Assembly: GCA_018657655.1 (NCBI GenBank)
Contig: JABHWQ010000210.1
Span: forward strand, 1 to 7,739
Source of the DNA: Chloroflexota bacterium
GTDB lineage: Bacteria > Chloroflexota > Dehalococcoidia > SZUA-161 > SpSt-899
Direction of reading: 5' to 3'
DNA: 7,739 nucleotides
Shown one piece after another: positions 1-6,255 of this stretch. Position numbers and translations under genes: made by a program. The notes below the pieces were generated by a model. That model was not told the origin of the DNA. It searched no databases and saw only the letters and a program-made list of their open reading frames with translations. Position 1 is the stretch's first letter. The number at the start of each line of letters is the position of its first letter.

Positions 1-1492
1 CGCTGCCAACCTGTCGTGATTGTACTACCCTTACCCCTCTACTCAAGAAAGTTGGGGCGGTGTTTGCCTGCCCACACGGTTCCAGCATCTTGATCAACTT
101 GAAGGTTTCGTCACTCATTGAAGAAATCGGTATCTCCGCACCAATATTGATGTTCGGCTGAAGATCCATTCCCGTTAATTCACGCTTGGCGATCGCCAGT
201 AACCTCTGATGCAACGTATCAATATTCTCACGAGGAGTCATGAAGCCAGCCGCTCGCGCATGCCCACCATATTGAGTAAGAAGCTCGGAACATTCGGTGA
301 GTGCTTTTACCAGGTTGAATTCAGCTATGCTGCGAGCGCTGCCATTACCTTCTTTCTCCCCCATTTCAACTATGATCGCCGGGCGGTAATACTTGTCAGT
401 CAATTTACCTGCAACCACTCCATTTACTCCGGCATGGAACCCTTCATCAGCCACCATCATCAGCGGAATATCCGGATCAATCGGGGAGAGCTTGTCTTCT
501 GCCATCATCATGAATTGGCTGGTCAATCTCTGGCGCTCCGCATTTCTCATTTCCAAGCGGTTGGCTAAATCCCTTGCTTCCTTTGGTGAATCAGTCATCA
601 AAAGGTCATAACTAATGGATGCATGATCCAACCGTCCAGCAGCGTTGAGCCGAGGCGCTAGCGCGAACGATATCGTATCCGCATCAATTTGACCTGTTGC
701 CCGTCCGGAACAATCGAGCATTGCTGTTATTCCCGGACGATTGGTTTCGTTGAGGATTTGAAGTCCCCTATTGACCAGATACCGATTCTCTCCCACAAGA
801 GGCACCATATCGGCAACTGTGCCAAGTGCCACCAAATCAAGAAACGTATCTGCCTGATCACCTATACCGTGCTCCTGAAACAGAGCTTGCAGAAGTTTGA
901 AGGCAACACCTACACCAGCCAGCTCTCGAAATGGATACGGCGAGTTGTCAATCTTGGGATCGATGACAACCAGGGCTTCCGGAACTTCGCCGACAACTTC
1001 ATGGTGATCGTTGATGATGAGGTCCATCCCCATTCCTTTGACCTGTTTCGCCTCACTATTGGCAGTGATCCCACAATCGACAGTTATCACCAGGGTCACA
1101 CCCTGCGCCTTCAGTTTATGCAGCGCCGGCATATTGAGCCCATGACCCTCATCAACTCGGTGCGGGATGTAAGGAATAGCCTTACCGCCAATTTGTTTTA
1201 TTCCCTGAACCAGAACTGCCGATGACGTCACGCCATCAGCATCGAAATCGCCAAAAACAGCGATAGTCTCACCATCTTGAACGGCGTGCTTGATTCTAGC
1301 TACAGCTTCCCTGATCCCAGGCAGGATAAAAGGATCGTTCTCCAGCCGTTTATCGGCAGCAAGAAACACCTCGCTATCAGCTGGATCAGTAATACCTCTG
1401 TTGTAGAGTAACTGAGCTAATAGTGGAGGAACACTGGGGGAATATCGCGATAGATGCTCTGTCGGAACAGAGGGGAGCATCTTCCATTTCAT
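1..1492 (-). CDS. recJ: Single-stranded-DNA-specific exonuclease RecJ (3' part cut by window edge)
   Basis: RecJ is a cytoplasmic 5'-to-3' exonuclease on single-stranded DNA, used in RecF-pathway recombination, mismatch repair and fork processing. I translated this frame by hand: 497 codons are open from the ATG at 1492 to the left edge. The DHH domain motifs are in order: GDFDADG (residues 81-87, Asp82/84/86), VDCGIT (138-143), NDHHE (161-165) and ALGTVADMVPL (222-232). PRLNAAGRL (280-288) follows, then DHHA1 elements GSARS (384-388) and GGHARAAG (409-416), then EPCGQANTAPTF (471-482) of the OB-fold part. RecJ is usually near 570 residues, so about 70-80 are missing. The ATG has a GGTGA five bases upstream; an in-frame GTG at 1501 is an alternative start. 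All metal-binding residues I can identify are present. The gene follows dnaK on the same strand but has its own promoter. Confidence 0.95.
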   Translation of the reverse strand, partial: MKWKMLPSVPTEHLSRYSPSVPPLLAQLLYNRGITDPADSEVFLAADKRLENDPFILPGIREAVARIKHAVQDGETIAVFGDFDADGVTSSAVLVQGIKQIGGKAIPYIPHRVDEGHGLNMPALHKLKAQGVTLVITVDCGITANSEAKQVKGMGMDLIINDHHEVVGEVPEALVVIDPKIDNSPYPFRELAGVGVAFKLLQALFQEHGIGDQADTFLDLVALGTVADMVPLVGENRYLVNRGLQILNETNRPGITAMLDCSGRATGQIDADTISFALAPRLNAAGRLDHASISYDLLMTDSPKEARDLANRLEMRNAERQRLTSQFMMMAEDKLSPIDPDIPLMMVADEGFHAGVNGVVAGKLTDKYYRPAIIVEMGEKEGNGSARSIAEFNLVKALTECSELLTQYGGHARAAGFMTPRENIDTLHQRLLAIAKRELTGMDLQPNINIGAEIPISSMSDETFKLIKMLEPCGQANTAPTFLSRGVRVVQSRQVGS

Positions 1493-1508
1493 TAGCGTCA
1501 CCAAGGTA

Positions 1509-1537
1509 ACTCTACCGCATTGGGGCTAATGCGTCAA
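1509..1537 (-). promoter_or_regulatory. Predicted sigma70-type promoter of recJ
   Basis: Reading the minus strand, TTGACG (1537-1532, 5 of 6 matches to the -35 consensus) is followed after exactly 17 bases by TAGAGT (1514-1509, 4 of 6 matches to the -10 consensus). Transcription should begin near 1502, about ten bases before the recJ ATG at 1492 and next to the alternative GTG at 1501. The promoter starts just after the dnaK terminator, as expected if recJ is a separate unit. A 5-bp inverted repeat (GCATT/AATGC, 1517-1532) lies in the spacer. Prediction only. Confidence 0.5.
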
Positions 1538-1542
1538 CTAAC

Positions 1543-1578
1543 AAAAAAGGGGTATCTGTATTTGACAGATACCCCTTT
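1543..1578 (-). terminator. Intrinsic terminator after dnaK
   Basis: The arms 1546-1559 and 1565-1578 are perfect 14-bp reverse complements (AAAGGGGTATCTGT against ACAGATACCCCTTT) with a 5-base loop. On the minus strand the hairpin is followed by further T residues, giving a run of six T before GTTAG, which is a classic rho-independent terminator. It lies 21 bp past the dnaK stop and should end the hrcA-grpE-dnaK transcript. On the plus strand the hairpin is followed by few T, so it is probably one-way. Confidence 0.92.
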
Positions 1579-1599
1579 GTCTACCCAATTACCTATAAG

Positions 1600-3501
1600 T
1601 TACACTTCGCGGAACTCACCTTCAACCGTACCATCATCGGCCTCACCTGCCTCGCCCGCCTCGGCACCCGTAGCTTCTTCCTCACCAGGAACAGGTCCTG
1701 CTTGTTCATATACAGCAGTGCCCAGCTTTTGCATTGATTCGGATAGGGCCTGTGAAGCATTGTTAATGGCCTCTGTATCAGTGCCGGCCAATGCGGTTCG
1801 TGCCGCTTCTATTTTGCTTTCAACTTCCGTTTTCAGTTCATCAGAGATTTTATCGCTATTTTCCCGAAGCGTTTTCTCGGCAGTATAAGCCATGTTGTCT
1901 GCCATATTCCGCAGCTCAACCTCTTCTTTGCGTTTGGCATCATCCGTCGCATGCTGCTCCGCTTCTCTCTGCATTTTTTCGATTTCTTCTTTTGAAAGTC
2001 CACTTGATGCAGTGATAGTAATTTTCTGTTCCTTACCAGTACCCTTATCATGAGCCTTAACACTCAAAATGCCATTGGCATCGATATCAAAACTCACCTC
2101 AATTTGCGGCACCCCACGAGGCGCGGGCAGAATCCCATCGAGCATAAAACGTCCCAAAGTTCGATTATCGGCAGCCATCGGGCGCTCACCCTGCAGTACA
2201 TGTATTTCCACGCTCGGTTGATTATCTGCAGCAGTGGAGAATATCTGGCTTTTACTGGTAGGAATAGTTGTATTCCTATCGATAAGCGGGGTAGAAACTC
2301 CGCCAAGGGTTTCAATTCCTAAAGTCAGTGGAGTCACATCGAGCAACAGCACATCGTTTACGTCCCCTCTTAGTACCCCAGCCTGAATAGCTGCGCCAAT
2401 CGCTACCACTTCATCAGGATTCACTCCTTTGTGAGGCTCTTTCCCAAAAAACTCTTTGACCTTCTGTTGAACAAGTGGCATTCTAGTCTGACCACCAACC
2501 AGGATCACCTCATCAATTTGTCCCGATTGAATACCAGCGTCCTTCAATGCCTGGCGGCACGGTTCCAGCGATCTATCCACCAAATCCCCAACCAGTTGCT
2601 CCAGTTTAGCTCTGGTCAGTGTGATATTGAGATGTTTAGGGCCGGACGCATCAGCCGTGATGAAGGGAAGATTAACCTCTGACTGGGGAACAGTTGAAAG
2701 TTCACATTTAGCTTTCTCTCCAGCCTCTTTCAATCGCTGCAACGCCATTTTATCCTGTTTCAGATCGATACCCTGATCCTTCTTGAACTCATCGCAGAGC
2801 CACTCAATTACTTTCTGATCCAGGTCATCGCCACCAAGATGGGTATCACCGTTGGTCGATTTAACCTGGAATGTGCCTTCGCCCAATTCAAGAATTGAGA
2901 TATCGAACGTACCTCCACCGAGGTCATAAACGGCAATAGTTTCATCTTTCTTCTTGTCCAAACCATATGCCATGGAAGCCGCTGTAGGCTCATTGACTAT
3001 GCGTAAAACTTCCAGCCCTGCAATGGTACCGGCATCTTTGGTCGCCTGACGCTGGCTGTCATTGAAATAGGCCGGAACCGTGATCACAGCCTCGGTCACC
3101 GGCTCTCCCAAGTACGCCTCAGCATCAGCCTTGAGTTTTTGCAGGATCATGGCAGAAACCTCGGGTGCGCTATAATCGTTATCACCCATTCGCACCCCGG
3201 CATCACCGTTGGACTTTTCAATGATCTCGTAAGGCAAAATACCTTTATCATAACCAACAGAAGATTCTTTGAACTTCCGCCCCATAAGCCGCTTTATACT
3301 AAAGATTGTATTTTCCGGATTTGTAACAGCCTGCCGTTTTGCAACCTGCCCCGCCAAACGCTCGCCATTCTTGTTAACAGCCACTACAGAAGGCGTTGTA
3401 CGTGTTCCCTCAGCGTTGGGAATCACTATCGGATCACCACCCTCCATCACACCTACGCAACAATTGGTTGTCCCCAGGTCAATACCGATCACTTTACCCA
3501 T
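1600..3501 (-). CDS. dnaK: Chaperone protein DnaK (Hsp70)
   Basis: This is the ATP-dependent cytoplasmic Hsp70 chaperone that binds exposed hydrophobic peptides, working with a J-protein and with GrpE. At 633 residues it is full length. The ATPase domain shows IGIDLGTTN (5-13), Lys70, the EPTAASMAYGLD block (171-182), DLGGGTFD (193-200, Thr198 matching the E. coli autophosphorylation Thr199) and VGGQTRMP (335-342). The interdomain linker VLLLDVTPL is at 384-392, followed by the substrate-binding beta domain, a charged helical lid (about 503-600) and an acidic Gly/Ala/Glu-rich tail ending GEFREV. The tail resembles the usual EEV-type DnaK ending with one change. A strong GGAGG (3513-3509) lies seven bases before the ATG, which fixes the start. 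It is the last gene of the hrcA-grpE-dnaK operon, 19 bp after grpE, and no dnaJ follows. Residue 14 is Cys where E. coli has Ser (TTNCC). Confidence 0.98.
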   Translation of the reverse strand: MGKVIGIDLGTTNCCVGVMEGGDPIVIPNAEGTRTTPSVVAVNKNGERLAGQVAKRQAVTNPENTIFSIKRLMGRKFKESSVGYDKGILPYEIIEKSNGDAGVRMGDNDYSAPEVSAMILQKLKADAEAYLGEPVTEAVITVPAYFNDSQRQATKDAGTIAGLEVLRIVNEPTAASMAYGLDKKKDETIAVYDLGGGTFDISILELGEGTFQVKSTNGDTHLGGDDLDQKVIEWLCDEFKKDQGIDLKQDKMALQRLKEAGEKAKCELSTVPQSEVNLPFITADASGPKHLNITLTRAKLEQLVGDLVDRSLEPCRQALKDAGIQSGQIDEVILVGGQTRMPLVQQKVKEFFGKEPHKGVNPDEVVAIGAAIQAGVLRGDVNDVLLLDVTPLTLGIETLGGVSTPLIDRNTTIPTSKSQIFSTAADNQPSVEIHVLQGERPMAADNRTLGRFMLDGILPAPRGVPQIEVSFDIDANGILSVKAHDKGTGKEQKITITASSGLSKEEIEKMQREAEQHATDDAKRKEEVELRNMADNMAYTAEKTLRENSDKISDELKTEVESKIEAARTALAGTDTEAINNASQALSESMQKLGTAVYEQAGPVPGEEEATGAEAGEAGEADDGTVEGEFREV

Positions 3502-3520
3502 GGATATTCCTCCGTTTCAT

Positions 3521-4075
3521 CTATTGCTTTTGAACAGTCTCTGGTTCAGATTCTTCTTTGCCTTTACCCACTTTAACCATAGTAGGACGAAGCAAACGAT
3601 CCTGAATCACATATCCCTTTTGCAGTTCTTCTATTACCTTACCCTCTTCACCTTCTTCATAAAGTACAGCCTGATGGAAATTAGGATCGAAGTCCTGTCC
3701 CTGTGCCTCTATTTTGGTGAGTCCCTGGCCCTCAACGGTTGCCAACAACTTCCGATAGATCAAATCGATTCCATCAACCCAGGGTAACCCCACCAAGTTT
3801 TGGTCGATATTATCCAGTGCTCTTTCCATGTCATCAAGCACAGGAAGCAGACTCGTCATTAGTATGGCGTTTGCATACTTGATACTTTCAGCTTTTTCCA
3901 GTTCTGAACGTTTTTTAAAATTAGCAAAATCAGCTTGTGACCTTTGCCAGTTCGCCAGATACTGCTCTGCCAGTTCCTCATCAGTTACAACCGGCTGTTC
4001 TTCTTCAGTTTCTAACTCTATAGCAGTATCTTCTTTTGTTACTTTTTCCTCAACCTTCTTTTTTTTATCGGTCAC
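3521..4075 (-). CDS. grpE: Nucleotide exchange factor GrpE
   Basis: GrpE is the dimeric exchange factor that releases ADP from DnaK and so resets the chaperone cycle. The 184-residue product has a charged, probably disordered N-terminus (1-32, Lys and Glu rich). A long helical dimer region follows (about 33-92), including NWQRSQADFANFKKR (42-56) and LLPVLDDMERAL (76-87), both highly typical of the family. The C-terminal beta-wing that contacts the DnaK ATPase domain includes FDPNFHQAVLYEE (129-141) and GYVIQDRLLRPTMVKVG (154-170). Length is normal. Translation starts at GTG, supported by a strong Shine-Dalgarno. The gene sits 27 bp after hrcA and 19 bp before dnaK, so the three should be co-transcribed under HrcA control. 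Confidence 0.97.
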   Translation of the reverse strand: MTDKKKKVEEKVTKEDTAIELETEEEQPVVTDEELAEQYLANWQRSQADFANFKKRSELEKAESIKYANAILMTSLLPVLDDMERALDNIDQNLVGLPWVDGIDLIYRKLLATVEGQGLTKIEAQGQDFDPNFHQAVLYEEGEEGKVIEELQKGYVIQDRLLRPTMVKVGKGKEESEPETVQKQ

Positions 4076-4077
4076 AA

Positions 4078-4085
4078 ATCACCTC
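4078..4085 (-). promoter_or_regulatory. Ribosome binding site that fixes the GTG start of grpE
   Basis: On the minus strand GAGGTGAT (4085-4078) matches the anti-Shine-Dalgarno sequence over eight bases and sits just before GTG at 4075. This supports GTG as the real grpE start. Confidence 0.75.
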
Positions 4086-4102
4086 AATGCCAGCCAATAT
4101 CT

Positions 4103-5128
4103 CTAGCGTTCATCGCCATACAAACCATATAATAAATCACTCATAGTATCGGAAAGGAATCTGACCGCAGAGAAGGTCCTGGAATAAGGCATCCTGGTCG
4201 GACCCACTATTCCCACGATACCGCTCGTTTGTTCAGGCAAACCATAACGACTTAGAACAACGGAGAAATCGTGCATAGACGACTGTGGATTCTCGCTGCC
4301 GATAATTACTCGCAGCCTTTCATCCTCGGGAGCCTGTGATAGGATGGACCTCAAAAGACTTCTTTCCTCGATCAATTCCATAAGACCCTGCGCCATGCCG
4401 CCTTTAGCGAATTCAGGTTGACTCAGAATCTGAGACAAGCCATCCAAATACGGTTCCTCGGTTGTCTGCGTTGTCTCCTCATCTATTATCTCAACCAATA
4501 TAGCCAACGCTTTTTCCTCTAACTGCGTAAGCTCATCATTGCGTGACTTCATTTCAGAACCCGACATCCCTCCATAATAATCCGTCAGCTTATTTGCAAT
4601 ATTATTGAGATCCTCTTGAGTCACTTCGCCATCGAAGGGACAGGCTTGTTGACGATAACTTCCATTTTGAAAAACCACAGTCATTAGAGCTGTCGTCTCT
4701 CTCAGCAACAGCAGACTGGTCAATTTCATCTTCGGTTCAACCAACTGAGGAGAGGTGACAATCGCCACGTTGTTCAACATTCTGGCCAGTATGGTAGCGG
4801 AAAGATGCACCCACTCATCGATCCCTCTGTGTACCTGGTGAAATTGATGCCTAATTGTCCTTTGTTCATCCTGAGTAAGTGCCCGCTCTTCAAGCAGAGC
4901 CTCAACGTAGTAGCGATACCCCATAGCCGATGGCACTCTTCCCGCCGACGTATGAGGCTGCATGATATAGCCTTCTTCTTCAAGACTAGCCATTTCATTA
5001 CGGATAGTCGCCGGACTCACCCCGAGCCCATACGTATTTGCAACCGCTCCTGAAGATACAGGCGTGGCCGTTGAAATGTATTCCTGAATTATACTGCGGA
5101 GTATCCTACTCCTTCTTTCAGTCAACAT
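4103..5128 (-). CDS. hrcA: Heat-inducible transcription repressor HrcA
   Basis: HrcA is the dimeric repressor that binds CIRCE operators and keeps chaperone operons low until heat or unfolded protein inactivates it. From the ATG at 5128 it has 341 residues, normal for the family. The N-terminal winged helix-turn-helix begins MLTERRSRIL and contains SPATIRNEM (38-46, probable recognition helix) and PHTSAGRVP (58-66), then GYRYYV. The GAF-like and dimerisation region follows, and the C-terminus carries the family signature GPTRMPYSR (309-317). I prefer ATG 5128 because the family usually begins at MLTER. An in-frame TTG at 5137 would add three residues (MRK). Neither start has a well-spaced ribosome site; a GGAAG directly abuts the ATG. 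First gene of hrcA-grpE-dnaK. A perfect CIRCE lies 13 bp upstream of the ATG, so it should repress itself. Confidence 0.96.
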   Translation of the reverse strand: MLTERRSRILRSIIQEYISTATPVSSGAVANTYGLGVSPATIRNEMASLEEEGYIMQPHTSAGRVPSAMGYRYYVEALLEERALTQDEQRTIRHQFHQVHRGIDEWVHLSATILARMLNNVAIVTSPQLVEPKMKLTSLLLLRETTALMTVVFQNGSYRQQACPFDGEVTQEDLNNIANKLTDYYGGMSGSEMKSRNDELTQLEEKALAILVEIIDEETTQTTEEPYLDGLSQILSQPEFAKGGMAQGLMELIEERSLLRSILSQAPEDERLRVIIGSENPQSSMHDFSVVLSRYGLPEQTSGIVGIVGPTRMPYSRTFSAVRFLSDTMSDLLYGLYGDER

Positions 5129-5141
5129 CTTCCGCAACCCA

Positions 5142-5168
5142 TTAGCACTCTCTGCCCTAGAGTGCTAA
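5142..5168 (-). promoter_or_regulatory. CIRCE operator (HrcA binding site)
   Basis: TTAGCACTC (5142-5150), nine bases, then GAGTGCTAA (5160-5168): a perfect match to the known CIRCE consensus TTAGCACTC-N9-GAGTGCTAA. It ends 13 bp before the hrcA ATG and overlaps the last base of the predicted hrcA -10 box and the predicted transcription start. HrcA binding there should block transcription of hrcA-grpE-dnaK. Confidence 0.97.
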
Positions 5169-5196
5169 TCATACCTAAAAGGTACCATTTTGTGAT
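5168..5196 (-). promoter_or_regulatory. Predicted promoter of hrcA-grpE-dnaK
   Basis: On the minus strand TATGAT (5173-5168, 5 of 6 to the -10 consensus) is preceded, after 17 bases, by ATCACA (5196-5191, 4 of 6 to the -35 consensus). Transcription would start near 5161, inside CIRCE, leaving a leader of about 33 bases. An alternative is TTGACA (5208-5203, perfect -35) with an 18-base spacer to a weak TACCTT (5184-5179). The sequence alone does not decide between them. Either places CIRCE at or just after the start point. Confidence 0.55.
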
Positions 5197-5215
5197 GGGT
5201 TTTGTCAATAGTTAA

Positions 5216-5247
5216 TTGTCAACCTATATCGCGTCACAGGTTGACAA
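5216..5247 (+). promoter_or_regulatory. Predicted BirA operator (biotin repressor binding site)
   Basis: TTGTCAACC (5216-5224), 14 bases, then GGTTGACAA (5239-5247). The arms are perfect reverse complements and extend by one base pair on each side (5215-5225 with 5238-5248, 11-bp arms). This fits the known bacterial biotin operator pattern TTGTnAACC and GGTTnACAA separated by about 14-16 bases. The right arm contains the whole -35 box of the birA promoter, so bound BirA-biotinoyl-AMP should exclude RNA polymerase. Its place directly before birA-bioA-bioF supports the assignment. Confidence 0.9.
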
Positions 5248-5269
5248 TCCGCCTGAGCGCTACTATAGT
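5241..5269 (+). promoter_or_regulatory. Predicted sigma70-type promoter of birA-bioA-bioF
   Basis: TTGACA (5241-5246, perfect -35) is followed after exactly 17 bases by TATAGT (5264-5269, 5 of 6 to the -10 consensus). Transcription should start at about 5276-5278, at or within two bases of the birA ATG, predicting a leaderless or nearly leaderless mRNA. The -35 box lies inside the right arm of the BirA operator. Confidence 0.85.
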
Positions 5270-5277
5270 TTTACCGG

Positions 5278-6243
5278 ATGAAAGATACTATTTTGGAAAG
5301 ACTACGTCAGAGTAACTATGTTTCTGGTGAAGATCTGGGTAAAAACCTGGGTATCACTCGTTCCGCAATCTGGAAATACATCAAGGAACTTCGGCAGGAA
5401 GGCTACGATATTCATTCTTCCCCTAACAAAGGCTACTCGTTTGTGAGCGCTCCGGATATTCTATCTCCCGTAGAAATTAAATCGGGACTCCCCACACGCA
5501 CTCTTGGGCAGGTCATTACGTACCGCAAGGAAGTGACTTCCACACAAGAGTTGGCCAAGGCATTGGCAGCACAAGGAGCAGCAGAGGGCACTCTAGTCAT
5601 AACCGAAATGCAGACTGAAGGCAGGGGAAGAATCGGGAGGATATGGACATCATTGCCAGGCGGTATATATTTGTCCATCATCCTTAGACCTGAAATAAAA
5701 CCCACTGAAGCCCCGAAATTACCTCTGGTTGCAGGGGTGGCGGTGGCTCACGCGATAGAACTCGTCACCGGCTTGCAACCCAAGCTAAAGTGGCCGAACG
5801 ATATCATCATCGCTGAAAAGAAGGTGGGTGGAATTCTCACCGAGATGAGCGCCGAAATTGATCGACTCGATTATGTAATTATCGGCATCGGCATTAATGT
5901 GAACATGCCAAGATCGTTTTTCCCCCAGGAAATCGAAACCATCGCTACCTCGTTAATAGAGGAACGGGGGAATCACATCCCACGCGCAAAACTTGTCCAA
6001 AGTATTCTTGTTGAACTCGAATCGCTTTATGAAGAATTCCGCACGTCCGGTTTCGAACCCATACGCCAAAAGTGGAAAGCTCTAAGCAACACTATCGGGG
6101 CACAAGTAACCATCAGCTCAGCCACAGAACAAGTGGCAGGGCTAGCCAAGGACATCGATTCGGACGGAGCACTGATACTTGAAAAAGATGACGGCAGTTT
6201 GGAACGGATCATTGCCGGGGATGTTTCCTTGAGAAAATCATAA
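5278..6243 (+). CDS. birA: Bifunctional biotin-[acetyl-CoA-carboxylase] ligase / biotin operon repressor BirA
   Basis: BirA makes biotinoyl-5'-AMP from biotin and ATP and transfers biotin to the carrier lysine of biotin-dependent carboxylases. With the adenylate bound it dimerises and represses biotin genes. At 321 residues it is a full group II (DNA-binding) form. The N-terminal winged helix-turn-helix (about 1-56) includes GEDLGKNLGITRSAIWKYI (17-35) and ends NKGYSF. The catalytic domain has VTSTQ (86-90), the adenylate loop GRGRIGR (115-121) and W123, KWPND (171-175), KVGGIL (182-187) and GIGINVNM (203-210). The C-terminal SH3-like domain includes DIDSDGALIL and GDVSLR. An in-frame stop (TAG, 5266-5268) lies four codons upstream with no other start codon between, so this ATG is the earliest possible start. 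It has no Shine-Dalgarno. First gene of the biotin operon, 12 bp before bioA, behind a BirA operator. Confidence 0.97.
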   Translation: MKDTILERLRQSNYVSGEDLGKNLGITRSAIWKYIKELRQEGYDIHSSPNKGYSFVSAPDILSPVEIKSGLPTRTLGQVITYRKEVTSTQELAKALAAQGAAEGTLVITEMQTEGRGRIGRIWTSLPGGIYLSIILRPEIKPTEAPKLPLVAGVAVAHAIELVTGLQPKLKWPNDIIIAEKKVGGILTEMSAEIDRLDYVIIGIGINVNMPRSFFPQEIETIATSLIEERGNHIPRAKLVQSILVELESLYEEFRTSGFEPIRQKWKALSNTIGAQVTISSATEQVAGLAKDIDSDGALILEKDDGSLERIIAGDVSLRKS

Positions 6244-6255
6244 ACACGGGCAAAC

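Noticed and set aside
209..1225. Plus-strand open frames of 72-178 codons in the left part of the window
   Set aside because: They lie opposite recJ, whose minus-strand frame is open for 497 codons with all family motifs. The plus-strand products show no recognisable motif and are antisense shadows.
1517..1532. Inverted repeat GCATT-N6-AATGC between recJ and the terminator
   Set aside because: Arms of only five base pairs in a promoter spacer, with no match to a known operator. Could be chance; mentioned only within the recJ promoter.
1520..1888. Plus-strand frame of 122 codons over the terminator and the end of dnaK
   Set aside because: It is Ser/Ala/Pro rich, as expected from the antisense of the acidic Ala/Glu tail of DnaK, and crosses the terminator hairpin. 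Not a gene.
3139..3787. Overlapping plus-strand frames (145 and 172 codons) opposite the dnaK start and grpE
   Set aside because: Antisense to two well-supported genes, no ribosome site, no motif. The hydrophobic stretches come from the complement of charged GrpE codons.
5177..5191. Near-palindrome centred on GGTACC in the hrcA/birA intergenic region
   Set aside because: Short and imperfect (AAAAGGTACCATTTT), A/T flanks make it likely by chance, and no known regulator site matches it.
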